NCBI GenBank assembly: GCA_016787105.1
Contig: JAEUVI010000541.1
Coordinates: 1-6,878, forward strand
Direction of reading: 5' to 3'
Source of the DNA: Chitinophagaceae bacterium
GTDB taxonomy: Bacteria; Bacteroidota; Bacteroidia; Chitinophagales; Chitinophagaceae
Length of the DNA stretch: 6,878 nucleotides
Made by a program: the position numbers and the translations under genes. Under the pieces are notes generated by a model. The model made no database searches. It was given only the letters and a program-made list of their open reading frames with translations, and was not told the DNA's origin. Positions 1 to 6,491 of this stretch are shown here, piece after piece (within the stretch, counting starts at the first letter, position 1; the number at the start of each line of letters is the position of its first letter).

Positions 1-3
1 CTA

Positions 4-1476
4 TTACTCTCCAGCTACTTCATCTTTTCCCTTAGTTCTCCAACTCTTATGCTTCGCGCCATCCATCTTTACAATCTTTGGTGTAAATCTTCCAACAACA
101 TCTACCAATGCTTTCTGCGATTGCATTACAACATTGATGTCTTTATATGCAAAAGGTGATTCATCTAATCCGCCGCCGAGCAATTTTATTCCAAACTTTT
201 TCAGTTCATCTTTAAATTGCTTATCAGTTACAGATGCTATCGCCCTGCTTCGGCTCATCTTTCTTCCCGCACCATGCGATGCTGAATTTACAGATGCGGA
301 TTCACCTTTACCTTTTACAATAAATCCATCCGCAGTCATAGAGCCCGGAATAATTCCCAACACATCCTTACCTGCAGGTGTTGCTCCCTTGCGATGAACA
401 ATCACATCTTTTCCTTCCCACTTTTCTTTCCATGCAAAGTTGTGATGGTTCTCTACCATCTTCATCGGTCTGCGACCGAGTTGCTTTGCAATCTTTGCAT
501 GTATCACATGGTGACAGGCAGAAGCATAATCACCGGCGAGGTTCATCGCGTTCCAGTATTCGATTCCTTCTTCTTCATCCAATGATAACCATGCAAGGTT
601 CTTTGCCTCCTGTGGTAGACGACGTTTGCTTATAGCAATCTTTGTATAATGATTGGCAATGTTTGCTCCCAACGCCCTCGAACCGGAATGTGTTAAGAAC
701 CCAATATACTTTCCAGTATCAATACCCAATACTGCATCTTTCTCTTCCACTTCTATTACACCAAACTCTGCAAAGTGATTACCAGAACCAGATGAACCCA
801 ATTGTTTCCATACTCTTCCATGCAACTTCTTTAACAATGGTAGTTGAAAGAACAATTCGTTCTCCATCACTTCGTGATTAGACGCTCTGTCAAACTGTGC
901 GCCGCTTCCGAATAAAGTAGCTTCACCCAATTCTCTTGCAAAGAATGATTCTTTATCAATTAAATCCTTCGGGTTGATGTCAAACACACTTAAACACATA
1001 CGGCAACCAATATCTACACCAACACCGTAAGGAATCACAGAATTTTCAGTTGCCAACACTCCACCTATCGGTAAACCATAACCGCTATGCGCATCCGGCA
1101 TTAAAGCTCCTGCAACGCTCACCGGTAATTTTGCCGCCTGGTACATCTGGTGCATAGCGCCTTCTTCAATATGTTCCTGTCCGAATACATTGAATTGGAT
1201 ACCCGAATGATTCAATGATACGGCCTCCCCCAACCCCTCCGAAGGAGGGGCTTTAGACTCCGCCAGTTTGATAAACTCCTTTGCAATCAATGCAAGTACT
1301 GCGTCATCTTTATATTCTACCGGTGCTGCCAGTATTTTCTTTAATAAATTCATCACATCCTCCTTTGCCTCATGTTTGTAATGCTTTTGCATTACGTTCA
1401 TCGCAACGCTTATCACCGGTCCTTCCGGATAGCCGATAGCCCTAAGTTCCTTTCCGGTTAATTTCATTTTACTCAT
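4..1476 (-). CDS. rtcB: RNA-splicing/repair ligase RtcB
   Basis: RtcB joins RNA ends carrying a 3'-phosphate or 2',3'-cyclic phosphate to 5'-hydroxyl ends, using GTP and Mn2+ through a guanylylated histidine; it acts in the cytoplasm. The 490-aa product shows the family's metal and catalytic residues: Cys158 in VDIGCRM, His234 in GSGNHF, His263 in THSGSRALG, His344/345 in ENHHNF, and the guanylylation-site motif SHGAGR with His401. The ATG at 1474-1476 is chosen because MSKMKLTGKELRAIGYPEG is the typical start of this RtcB branch; the 37 codons upstream are repeat-derived and unlike the family. Length is normal except for an extra low-complexity linker (about residues 74-85, SKAPPSEGLGEA) encoded by a repeat-like segment. 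It is the last visible gene of the minus-strand cluster, 225 bp after the zinc-ribbon gene. The stop is TAA at 4-6, so nothing can be said about what follows. Family identification is very secure; the RNA substrate is unknown. Confidence 0.96.
   Translation of the reverse strand: MSKMKLTGKELRAIGYPEGPVISVAMNVMQKHYKHEAKEDVMNLLKKILAAPVEYKDDAVLALIAKEFIKLAESKAPPSEGLGEAVSLNHSGIQFNVFGQEHIEEGAMHQMYQAAKLPVSVAGALMPDAHSGYGLPIGGVLATENSVIPYGVGVDIGCRMCLSVFDINPKDLIDKESFFARELGEATLFGSGAQFDRASNHEVMENELFFQLPLLKKLHGRVWKQLGSSGSGNHFAEFGVIEVEEKDAVLGIDTGKYIGFLTHSGSRALGANIANHYTKIAISKRRLPQEAKNLAWLSLDEEEGIEYWNAMNLAGDYASACHHVIHAKIAKQLGRRPMKMVENHHNFAWKEKWEGKDVIVHRKGATPAGKDVLGIIPGSMTADGFIVKGKGESASVNSASHGAGRKMSRSRAIASVTDKQFKDELKKFGIKLLGGGLDESPFAYKDINVVMQSQKALVDVVGRFTPKIVKMDGAKHKSWRTKGKDEVAGE
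1222..1257. repeat. GC-rich palindromic repeat inserted in frame in rtcB
   Basis: The core is CCCCTCC-GAA-GGAGGGG at 1234-1250, a perfect 7-bp stem with a 3-nt loop, flanked by CCTCCCCCAA and CTTTAGACTCC. This resembles dispersed repeats I know from Bacteroidota genomes, usually intergenic. Here it encodes residues 74-85 of RtcB (SKAPPSEGLGEA), in the linker between the N-terminal helices and the conserved GIQFNVFG segment, and keeps the frame. The repeat-family assignment is from memory; the palindrome and the reading frame are seen directly. Confidence 0.6.
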
Positions 1477-1502
1477 AACAATTCCATTTTTAAAGACTCT
1501 TC

Positions 1503-1540
1503 GTAATTCTCTCCTTTGGGGAGATTTAGAGGGGCCTCTT
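1503..1540. repeat. Second, diverged GGAG/TTTAGA-type repeat upstream of rtcB
   Basis: TCTCC and GGAGA at 1510-1514 and 1520-1524 form a 5-bp hairpin followed by TTTAGAGGGGCCTC. This is the same general layout (CTCC, short loop, GGAG, TTTAGA) as the segment inside rtcB at 1222-1257. The similarity is short, so the relationship is tentative. It lies within the 225-bp gap before rtcB. Confidence 0.4.
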
Positions 1541-1572
1541 TTCCTGATATTTTTAACTTGCTCATTTTTTTT

Positions 1573-1631
1573 AACCACGAAGGGCACAAAGGATTCATGA
1601 GCTTTGCGCCTTCTTTGAGTTCTTTGTGGTT
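1573..1631. repeat. 59-bp imperfect palindrome with AACCAC/GTGGTT ends
   Basis: The left arm AACCACGAAGGGCACAAAG and the right arm (read on the other strand) AACCACAAAGAACTCAAAG match over most of their length, giving an imperfect inverted repeat of 59 bp. Such AACCAC(A/G)AAG palindromes are widespread intergenic repeats in bacteria, often decoding as NHKE-type peptides. It lies between the zinc-ribbon gene and rtcB and could fold in the mRNA. There is no T-tract, so it is not an obvious terminator. Confidence 0.6.
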
Positions 1632-1701
1632 TATTTTTTTTGCCAGCAATAGTAGCTCTGATTTAACTTTTGTTGCGACGCTCCGTTCAGAGTTCTGTTT
1701 G

Positions 1702-2070
1702 CTAATCATCTTTAGTGTGCCAGCTGTGAAAACAGAATTGGCATTGTTTTGCCAAAGATGTTCTTGCTATTTTAAAGCATTTCGGACATAAATTCAGTTT
1801 TAAATCATTTTTATGTTCCTGATAAATTCTTGATGCAACATTTTCTTTAAATGTTTGAAACCCATCCTTCAATAAATCAAGTACTGCCGGTTCAAAAGAA
1901 ATAAGCCCCCTCTCTTTAAAGTGCGTGTAAAACTTTTCTTTTTTTTCGTTGCCGCTTTTCTCCAATGCAAAGTGATGCCATTCTGCTTTACTTTCATTGT
2001 CGGTCTTGAATTCCGAGCAATAGCCAAAAATATAATTAACCAACTCCGGGTATAATGTAATCTTATCCAT
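1702..2070 (-). CDS. Small protein with C-terminal zinc ribbon
   Basis: This is a 122-aa cytoplasmic protein of unknown function. The N-terminal 90 residues are predicted mostly helical and charged, without a signal peptide or membrane segment. The C-terminus holds a four-cysteine zinc ribbon, CPKC at 95-98 and CQFC at 110-113, followed by FHSWH, whose histidines might also contribute. The start is the ATG at 2068-2070; an in-frame TTG seven codons upstream is less likely. The start overlaps the stop of the preceding nucleotidyltransferase gene by 8 bp, and GGGAG lies a few bases upstream, so translation is probably coupled. The position between a nucleotidyltransferase and rtcB suggests an accessory role in the same RNA-repair system, perhaps RNA binding; that is inference. 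I recall similar Bacteroidota hypothetical proteins with a CPKC...CxFC..H.WH ending but no assigned function. Confidence 0.85.
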   Translation of the reverse strand: MDKITLYPELVNYIFGYCSEFKTDNESKAEWHHFALEKSGNEKKEKFYTHFKERGLISFEPAVLDLLKDGFQTFKENVASRIYQEHKNDLKLNLCPKCFKIARTSLAKQCQFCFHSWHTKDD

Positions 2071-3124
2071 AATATAGCTCCCGCATTTCAATCAATAATC
2101 TATTTACCTCTTTCATGTCCGGTTCGCCTCTCAACTCTGACTTTGCGTATAATGCATTCAATTCGTTCTTCAACACCTCTGCCTGTGCAACCAAATCATC
2201 ATATTCATATTTTCCTTGTTTGATGTCGAGAAGAAAATCTCTATCCTTTCTCCAAACATTTATCTTTCCTTCAGTAGCTATTTCCTTAGCTGTCAACAGC
2301 AGACGAAATACATGCATCATGTTTTTGGAGTCATAATTCTTTCCATGTGACATAGTTGTATTGTATCTTTCTTCATTCCGCTTTGCCACCCATTCCCAAT
2401 ACTCTTTATATCGTTTACAATACACAGAATATCCGTCTTTATTAAAATACAACAGTCCAACCGGGCTTTCTTCTTTCGGTATGCTGCTCAGGCAAACATC
2501 ATTTGCTTCTTCCTTTCTTATTACACCGGAGTATGGATGCTCTACTGAATAATACAAGTTGTAGCAATCTCTTAAATGTGGTATTGCAGCCAATCCCATT
2601 TTTTCCTGCTTAAACTCTTTATCCATAAGAAACTTCTGCAAAGGCACGGTTTCCTTCCCAAGATGCACAAAACAAAAATCCAACACTGACTTTCTTTCTT
2701 TCTCTACAGGGTTTACAATCTTCTTTTCCAAACCATAAGCCTTTTTTATTTGTGTATAGGCATAGTTTGCAAATGTCTGCTCGCATAGCCTTGACAAAAA
2801 CATTTCTGGATTTACCCGATTCATGATTTCATGCTTCTGCAATACACATTTCTCTGGCATATTGAGCAACTCCATGATATTTGGATTGTTTTTAGAAAGC
2901 AACTCTATGAACCGTTTCAGTTCGTAATACACAATATCATTGCTTTCATTCGATACCTGGGGTGTATATTCAAGAGAATAAAATAGTTCCTTGGGTAATA
3001 CAAATACTCCTCTGATATCCGTATCAGATTTTGCTGTATCCAGGCCATAAGCCTTGCTACCAACGATTGCTTCAAAAATCAACCAGCCATTCTCTTTTAT
3101 ATATTCAATTGTCAGCATTTGCAT
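2063..3124 (-). CDS. RlaP-type nucleotidyltransferase (polymerase beta fold), copy 2
   Basis: This is a 353-aa predicted nucleotidyltransferase of the family called RNA repair pathway DNA polymerase beta family (RlaP, Pfam PF10127 by memory). The polymerase-beta signature is intact: GS at residues 22-23 (IVGSKAYGL), then SDTDIRG with Asp34 and Asp36 as metal ligands. A third acidic position is probably Glu68 in YYELKRF, followed by the family-like NNPNIMELL. The rest is helical and lysine-rich. The enzyme should transfer a nucleotide to an RNA end or other substrate; the real substrate is unknown. The first ATG (3122-3124) overlaps the upstream paralogue by 20 bp; a second ATG two codons later (3116-3118) would overlap by 14 bp. 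Its own 3' end overlaps the zinc-ribbon gene by 8 bp. Such genes are known to co-occur with RtcB, which fits rtcB being in this cluster. Confidence 0.88.
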   Translation of the reverse strand: MQMLTIEYIKENGWLIFEAIVGSKAYGLDTAKSDTDIRGVFVLPKELFYSLEYTPQVSNESNDIVYYELKRFIELLSKNNPNIMELLNMPEKCVLQKHEIMNRVNPEMFLSRLCEQTFANYAYTQIKKAYGLEKKIVNPVEKERKSVLDFCFVHLGKETVPLQKFLMDKEFKQEKMGLAAIPHLRDCYNLYYSVEHPYSGVIRKEEANDVCLSSIPKEESPVGLLYFNKDGYSVYCKRYKEYWEWVAKRNEERYNTTMSHGKNYDSKNMMHVFRLLLTAKEIATEGKINVWRKDRDFLLDIKQGKYEYDDLVAQAEVLKNELNALYAKSELRGEPDMKEVNRLLIEMRELYYG

Positions 3125-3863
3125 TTACCATTTTCAGAAAAAATTCATTCAGCAACGAATTGTCTGCTTTGCTCACCCCAAGGTTGTCTTTGGAGCTATC
3201 AAACAGTTCAAACAATCCTTTTATCCATTCATTTAAGCTTTCATCTTTTTTGTGTAAATATTTTTCATCCACACTCGCTTTTAATTTTATTAAATCTCTT
3301 ACCTCATCCCTTCGCTCAGTACTTATCAACGTCATTAATCCCTCTATATCCATTGGTAATACGGATTTGTTTTTTACTATCCAATTGCAGGAGAGCAAAG
3401 ACCGTATCAGGTAAAAATAGCTTTTCAGTTTTATTTCTTCTTTATCTTTCAGTTCTTCCCAAAACTTGTGCGCCAGCGAATAGTGATGATAAAACACAGC
3501 TGTTGGAGAATAATATTGATTTATCAATTCCTTAAACTCCTTTTTAAATGTTTCATCTGCATAGTAGCTTATCGGCGATTGAAACCGCTCTATCAATGGT
3601 GCGTTGGATTTCTTTAAAAGCACAAGGCATTTTCTTAAATCCCATCCTGTTATATCCAGGTCACCATCCATGTGCTCTATGGTATCCTTTCGTTGCGCCA
3701 GTGACAAATACCAATCTCTTTTATGCATGTATATAAACCGCACATCATAATCACTATCTGGTGAAGGAAAGCCCCAGGCCCTGCTGCCTGTTTCGCAGGC
3801 GTAGAGTATTTTGACGTTCTTTCTTTCTTCTGTCCCGGTTAGTATTTTAGATATATTTTCCAT
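3105..3863 (-). CDS. RlaP-type nucleotidyltransferase (polymerase beta fold), copy 1
   Basis: This is a 252-aa predicted nucleotidyltransferase. The N-terminal catalytic module has GS at 26-27 (CETGSRAWGF), SDYDVR with Asp38 and Asp40, and a third likely metal ligand, Asp75, in DITGWDLRKCLVLL. The SPDSDYDVRFIY and WDLRK pattern is typical of the PF10127/COG3541 group. A helical C-terminal region follows; no membrane segment. It is clearly a paralogue type of the next gene but diverged, with only the catalytic motifs shared by eye. The ATG at 3861-3863 has no obvious Shine-Dalgarno sequence, common in Bacteroidota. It lies 12 nt after the T-run of a terminator-like hairpin, so its expression may depend on read-through. 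Its stop overlaps the next start by 20 bp. Role by context: RNA end modification alongside RtcB (inference). Confidence 0.88.
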   Translation of the reverse strand: MENISKILTGTEERKNVKILYACETGSRAWGFPSPDSDYDVRFIYMHKRDWYLSLAQRKDTIEHMDGDLDITGWDLRKCLVLLKKSNAPLIERFQSPISYYADETFKKEFKELINQYYSPTAVFYHHYSLAHKFWEELKDKEEIKLKSYFYLIRSLLSCNWIVKNKSVLPMDIEGLMTLISTERRDEVRDLIKLKASVDEKYLHKKDESLNEWIKGLFELFDSSKDNLGVSKADNSLLNEFFLKMVNANADN

Positions 3864-3874
3864 TTTTGAAACTT

Positions 3875-3906
3875 AAAAAGGTTGCCAGCCTTTTTTCTTG
3901 GCAACC
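3875..3906 (-). terminator. Rho-independent terminator or attenuator between the TerD gene and the nucleotidyltransferases
   Basis: On the minus strand, GGTTGCCA and TGGCAACC form a perfect 8-bp stem with an 11-nt loop (AGAAAAAAGGC), followed at once by TTTTT. It lies 4 bp after the stop of the 745-aa gene and only 12 nt before the next start. It could end the first transcript, or act as a partial terminator setting the ratio of the large protein to the repair enzymes. Confidence 0.75.
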
Positions 3907-3910
3907 AGTA

Positions 3911-6148
3911 TTAATCAATAAGTAATTGCGTTACCACTGCCGTATTCCTTACCCATTCTATCGTATAGTTTTCATCTGCAGTGGGAGTACCAATTCTTTG
4001 TAAACCCTGAGCTTCTGCTTTTAACTGAAGCAGTGCTCCTACATTCAATCTGGATGATAATTTTTCCAGCATTAACTCAACACTTTTCTTGTTTACACCT
4101 TGTACCAGTTGCCCGGCAAAAGGCATCTCCAGCCAAACAATTTCTCTGCTTTGTACTTTAAGTACACCAAATATCAAACCCTTGCTCAGGCTCTGTGTTA
4201 TCCTTACCTGGTGCTGCACACAGGATGGGTCGTATGCCACGCCGCTTGTTTGAGAAATGCTCATACGGTTTTTTGAATCCATCCATCCAACAGCCATATT
4301 CGGAGAAAGGCTTCCCATGCTGTACGCATTACAGGTGAATATTACATACTCTGCTTTCGCTTTTTCCAATTCGCCTACATTAATATCAATGTACTCAGCA
4401 GTACCTACTTTATCAGGTATGGAACGGATGTCGCCACTATGTTTGCAACCTGTTGCTACGAGGTTAGAGAACGAACAAAATTTTGCTTCGCCTGTGCTGA
4501 AAACAATGTAAGCACTCAAATCCATATCAAGGTGCTGCGCCTTCATTCCTGTACCCCACTGCATAAACAAACGAACCGTGTTGCCCTGTAATGGAAATAT
4601 TGTTCCCATTAATGCTGCTGGCAGATCCTGCACTGTTTCGCTACGGTCGCCGATGGATACAGGAATTTTGTACAAGCCTTCTGCAATAAAAATGGTTTTG
4701 CTTTTTGTTGGCTGGTTTTTAAAACGCAGCGCCATCGCCTTAATACACAAACCTTCTATCGCTTCCTGCATCTGCACCAGTTCTGCTTCTGAATACTTTA
4801 CCAGCAATGCATTATTCTTTACTGTTTTTGTATAGCCACCCAATGGCTTTACCACACGGTTGCCATTCTTTTCAAAATAGTTTTTAGCATACGCATTTAA
4901 AGTAAAGATCAAACGGGCAGGCACTTTATCCACTATGCCGCCAAATGCTTCAATAATGTTTTTATAACCAAACCAAAGCATGTTGCTGAACAATGAACGG
5001 GCAAACATTCCCGGGCGCTGTTGTAATAATGCTGTTACTTCTGCCTCATTGAATTTTTTACGGCTTTCATCCACAGCGCCCTGCCATACAAAATAAGTTT
5101 CATTGTAAAACTCATCCAATATGTCTTTCAGTTTTTCAAAGCCCGGTTTTTTACTCATCTCTGCCAAACGCAAAGCCCTTATCATCCTTACCCAAATCCC
5201 TCTTTTAGGGTGCATTATTTCGCAAATTTTTTCAACCGGCATGTTCAGGTTATTTATCCATTCCGCTACCATCTTGGATTCTGTTCTTGAATATTTCAGC
5301 TTTAAATCATCTTTTGATTTTACCACATTTTTTACAGCAGTATCAATAGTTACATTCCAGCCTGAATTATTTTGCTTGTGTTTTTTCAAAATAGTTTTTG
5401 GTTCCACCAATTGTATAAAGCCAGTGTGCTTAAACCATAAATACCTTAAAATATCTGCAGGTGTTTGAAACATGGGCTGTGCTTTTTCGGCCATATTGTT
5501 TTCCACTAAAAAATCTATTGCCAACACCATTGTTTCTTTCATTGCAATTTGTACATCGGGCAAACCAAAATGCTGCAGCAATATTTTGGCGCTTTCTTGT
5601 TGTGTTGCATCGAGAGCTGTTTTTGACTGAAGCAAATCAACCAAAAAGTTCTTGGCATCTTTTTCTGTCCACAATTCAAGCACTACGTTTTTTGATCCCT
5701 GGTTTTTTAATTCCAGTTTTTCAGATTCAAAAGGTGTTCCACAGAAGGGACAGCCATTATAACGCTCCAAAGGAAAAGTTCCTTCAGGAATAATATGTCC
5801 ACATTGCAATGTTTTGCCAACATTCCATTTAAATACATTTGCTACCCATGTTGCAATATGGTCAAACCTTGTTTCACCGGTAGGTATATCCCAGCCCTTC
5901 ACCAAAGGCGTCCAGTTTTTTTTCACGCCTTTTATATCGCATAATGCTTCGTACAAAATGTATTTGTATGCAGCAGAAGTTTTGTGCAGTGCTTTTAATA
6001 CAGGTTCAGAAACGGTATACCCGAGTTTTGTAATATTCTTCACCAGTTCAAAACTGCTTTTAATAGTTTCAATGCTTTCGCTGATGCCTTCTGAAATGGG
6101 CAGATATAATGCCTGTTGGCGTAATGCCACGGTAATTAATTTATTCAT
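3911..6148 (-). CDS. Large protein with zinc-finger/RING-like segment, helical middle and TerD-like C-terminal domain
   Basis: This is a 745-aa cytoplasmic protein. Residues 1-110 are helical. A likely zinc site follows: Cys116 and His118 (LQCGH), Cys133 and Cys136 (CPFCG). Residues about 160-480 look all-helical and repeat-like, with a conserved-looking stretch (RPGMFARSLF, then IIEAFGGIVDKVPARLI). Residues about 525-680 resemble a TerD-type beta domain: DMDLSA with Asp541/Asp543, HSGD at 570-573, then AEYIDINV and YVIFTCNAYS, which match the Ca2+-binding stress-domain pattern. From memory, the layout fits a family labelled MXAN_6230/SCO0854 RING domain proteins of myxobacteria and streptomycetes; I could not verify this. 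The ATG at 6146-6148 is preferred to an in-frame TTG seven codons upstream. It follows the tRNA-like array and precedes a terminator and the repair genes. Function unknown; it may bind the neighbouring RNAs (inference). Confidence 0.85.
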   Translation of the reverse strand: MNKLITVALRQQALYLPISEGISESIETIKSSFELVKNITKLGYTVSEPVLKALHKTSAAYKYILYEALCDIKGVKKNWTPLVKGWDIPTGETRFDHIATWVANVFKWNVGKTLQCGHIIPEGTFPLERYNGCPFCGTPFESEKLELKNQGSKNVVLELWTEKDAKNFLVDLLQSKTALDATQQESAKILLQHFGLPDVQIAMKETMVLAIDFLVENNMAEKAQPMFQTPADILRYLWFKHTGFIQLVEPKTILKKHKQNNSGWNVTIDTAVKNVVKSKDDLKLKYSRTESKMVAEWINNLNMPVEKICEIMHPKRGIWVRMIRALRLAEMSKKPGFEKLKDILDEFYNETYFVWQGAVDESRKKFNEAEVTALLQQRPGMFARSLFSNMLWFGYKNIIEAFGGIVDKVPARLIFTLNAYAKNYFEKNGNRVVKPLGGYTKTVKNNALLVKYSEAELVQMQEAIEGLCIKAMALRFKNQPTKSKTIFIAEGLYKIPVSIGDRSETVQDLPAALMGTIFPLQGNTVRLFMQWGTGMKAQHLDMDLSAYIVFSTGEAKFCSFSNLVATGCKHSGDIRSIPDKVGTAEYIDINVGELEKAKAEYVIFTCNAYSMGSLSPNMAVGWMDSKNRMSISQTSGVAYDPSCVQHQVRITQSLSKGLIFGVLKVQSREIVWLEMPFAGQLVQGVNKKSVELMLEKLSSRLNVGALLQLKAEAQGLQRIGTPTADENYTIEWVRNTAVVTQLLID

Positions 6149-6231
6149 TGTTTTTGTTTTAAAAGGCAATCGTCAATTTATTTTTCAGGTTTGAAATAAA
6201 ACTGACTTGGCCTGTTATTTAATTTATTTGT
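6149..6231 (-). other. Leader between the tRNA-like array and the TerD gene
   Basis: This is 83 AT-rich bases directly upstream of the large gene. No Shine-Dalgarno sequence and no Bacteroidota-type TAnnTTTG promoter element is visible, and no terminator follows the tRNA-like RNAs. The array and the gene may therefore share a transcript. It contains the fifth copy of the array's 21-nt motif at 6193-6213 (CAGGCCAAGT...). Confidence 0.5.
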
Positions 6232-6313
6232 GGGGCAGGCTGGATTCGAACCAGCATTATCCATTTAAGTAAATGTAAATTGACCTTATGATAATTTTTA
6301 CATTTACTGCCCC
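6232..6313 (-). ncRNA. Minimal tRNA-like RNA without D-arm
   Basis: GGGGCAG (6307-6313) and CTGCCCC (6232-6238) form a perfect 7-bp acceptor stem. Next to it is a perfect T-arm, GCTGG-TTCGAAT-CCAGC (6239-6255), with the universal loop. The D- and anticodon arms are replaced by a 10-bp hairpin, TAAATGTAAA/TTTACATTTA (6297-6306 with 6270-6279), with a 17-nt loop. Six loop bases, ATTATC (6290-6295), are complementary to GATAAT (6256-6261) just before the T-arm, so a pseudoknot is possible. After the acceptor come A and then CA, so CCA is not fully encoded. It cannot be a normal decoding tRNA; it resembles bacterial Y-RNA-type tRNA mimics in concept. It begins 7 nt after the interrupted tRNA ends. 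Confidence 0.8.
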
Positions 6314-6363
6314 ATTTAGTGGAACAGGCCGGATTCGAACCGGCGACCCACGGCTTAACAGGC

Positions 6364-6491
6364 GGGTAGTAACTCTTAATTGGCCTCCTGGTAATTTTCA
6401 AGCGATTTGGAGTTGAACCAAAACCTCACGAATGGGGTTTACCGTGCAGTACGCCTGAATTGACCTTTCGGGGGGCAATCTTAAAAATATA
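6364..6491 (-). other. 128-nt insertion inside the tRNA-Asn-like gene
   Basis: The boundaries are fixed by the perfect anticodon stem that results when it is removed: the insertion lies between tRNA positions 29 and 30. It begins TATATTTTTAAG and ends TTACTACCC. It contains two copies of the array's 21-nt motif (6446-6466 and 6366-6386) and a nested T-arm with an acceptor-like stem. GATTGCC near its start can pair with GGCCAATT near its end (one bulge). No group I or II intron core is recognisable and it is too short for one. Confidence 0.7.
6399..6457 (-). ncRNA. Nested tRNA-like element within the insertion
   Basis: CAGGCG (6452-6457) can pair with CGCTTG (6399-6404) over 6 bp including one G-U. 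Inside is a T-arm-like hairpin TTTGG-TTCAACT-CCAAA (6406-6422) with a 5-bp stem and 7-nt loop. Before it, AAACC and GGTTT can form another 5-bp hairpin, sharing bases with the T-arm edge. No D-arm is seen. The T-loop TTCAACT is close to, but not, the consensus. It could be a true small tRNA-like fold or a decayed tRNA 3' half. Confidence 0.5.

Noticed and set aside
1477..1587. N-terminal extension of RtcB to 527 residues
   Set aside because: The additional 37 residues are encoded by repeat-like spacer and do not resemble the family; MSKMKLTGKELRAIGYPEG is the usual N-terminus.
1473..1709. 78-codon minus-strand open frame between the zinc-ribbon gene and rtcB
   Set aside because: It is made largely of repeat sequence (the 59-bp palindrome decodes as NHKELKEG-like residues) and shows no recognisable domain; kept only as a possible translational bridge to rtcB.
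3911..6148. TROVE/Ro60 identity for the large protein
   Set aside because: Attractive because of the tRNA-like RNAs, but no TROVE signature or vWA DxSxS motif was found, while the C-terminus fits a TerD-like pattern.
6350..6363. Integron attC-like core (GTTAAGC / GCTTAAC)
   Set aside because: The match is simply the tRNA anticodon loop and stem; no paired second core site or integrase gene is present.
6219..6401. 60-codon minus-strand open frame
   Set aside because: It spans two T-arms; its AGSNPACS and RIQPAP stretches are decoded tRNA T-arm sequence.
6364..6491. Group I or group II self-splicing intron in the tRNA
   Set aside because: At 128 nt it is too short and no catalytic core elements (P3/P7 or domain V) are visible.
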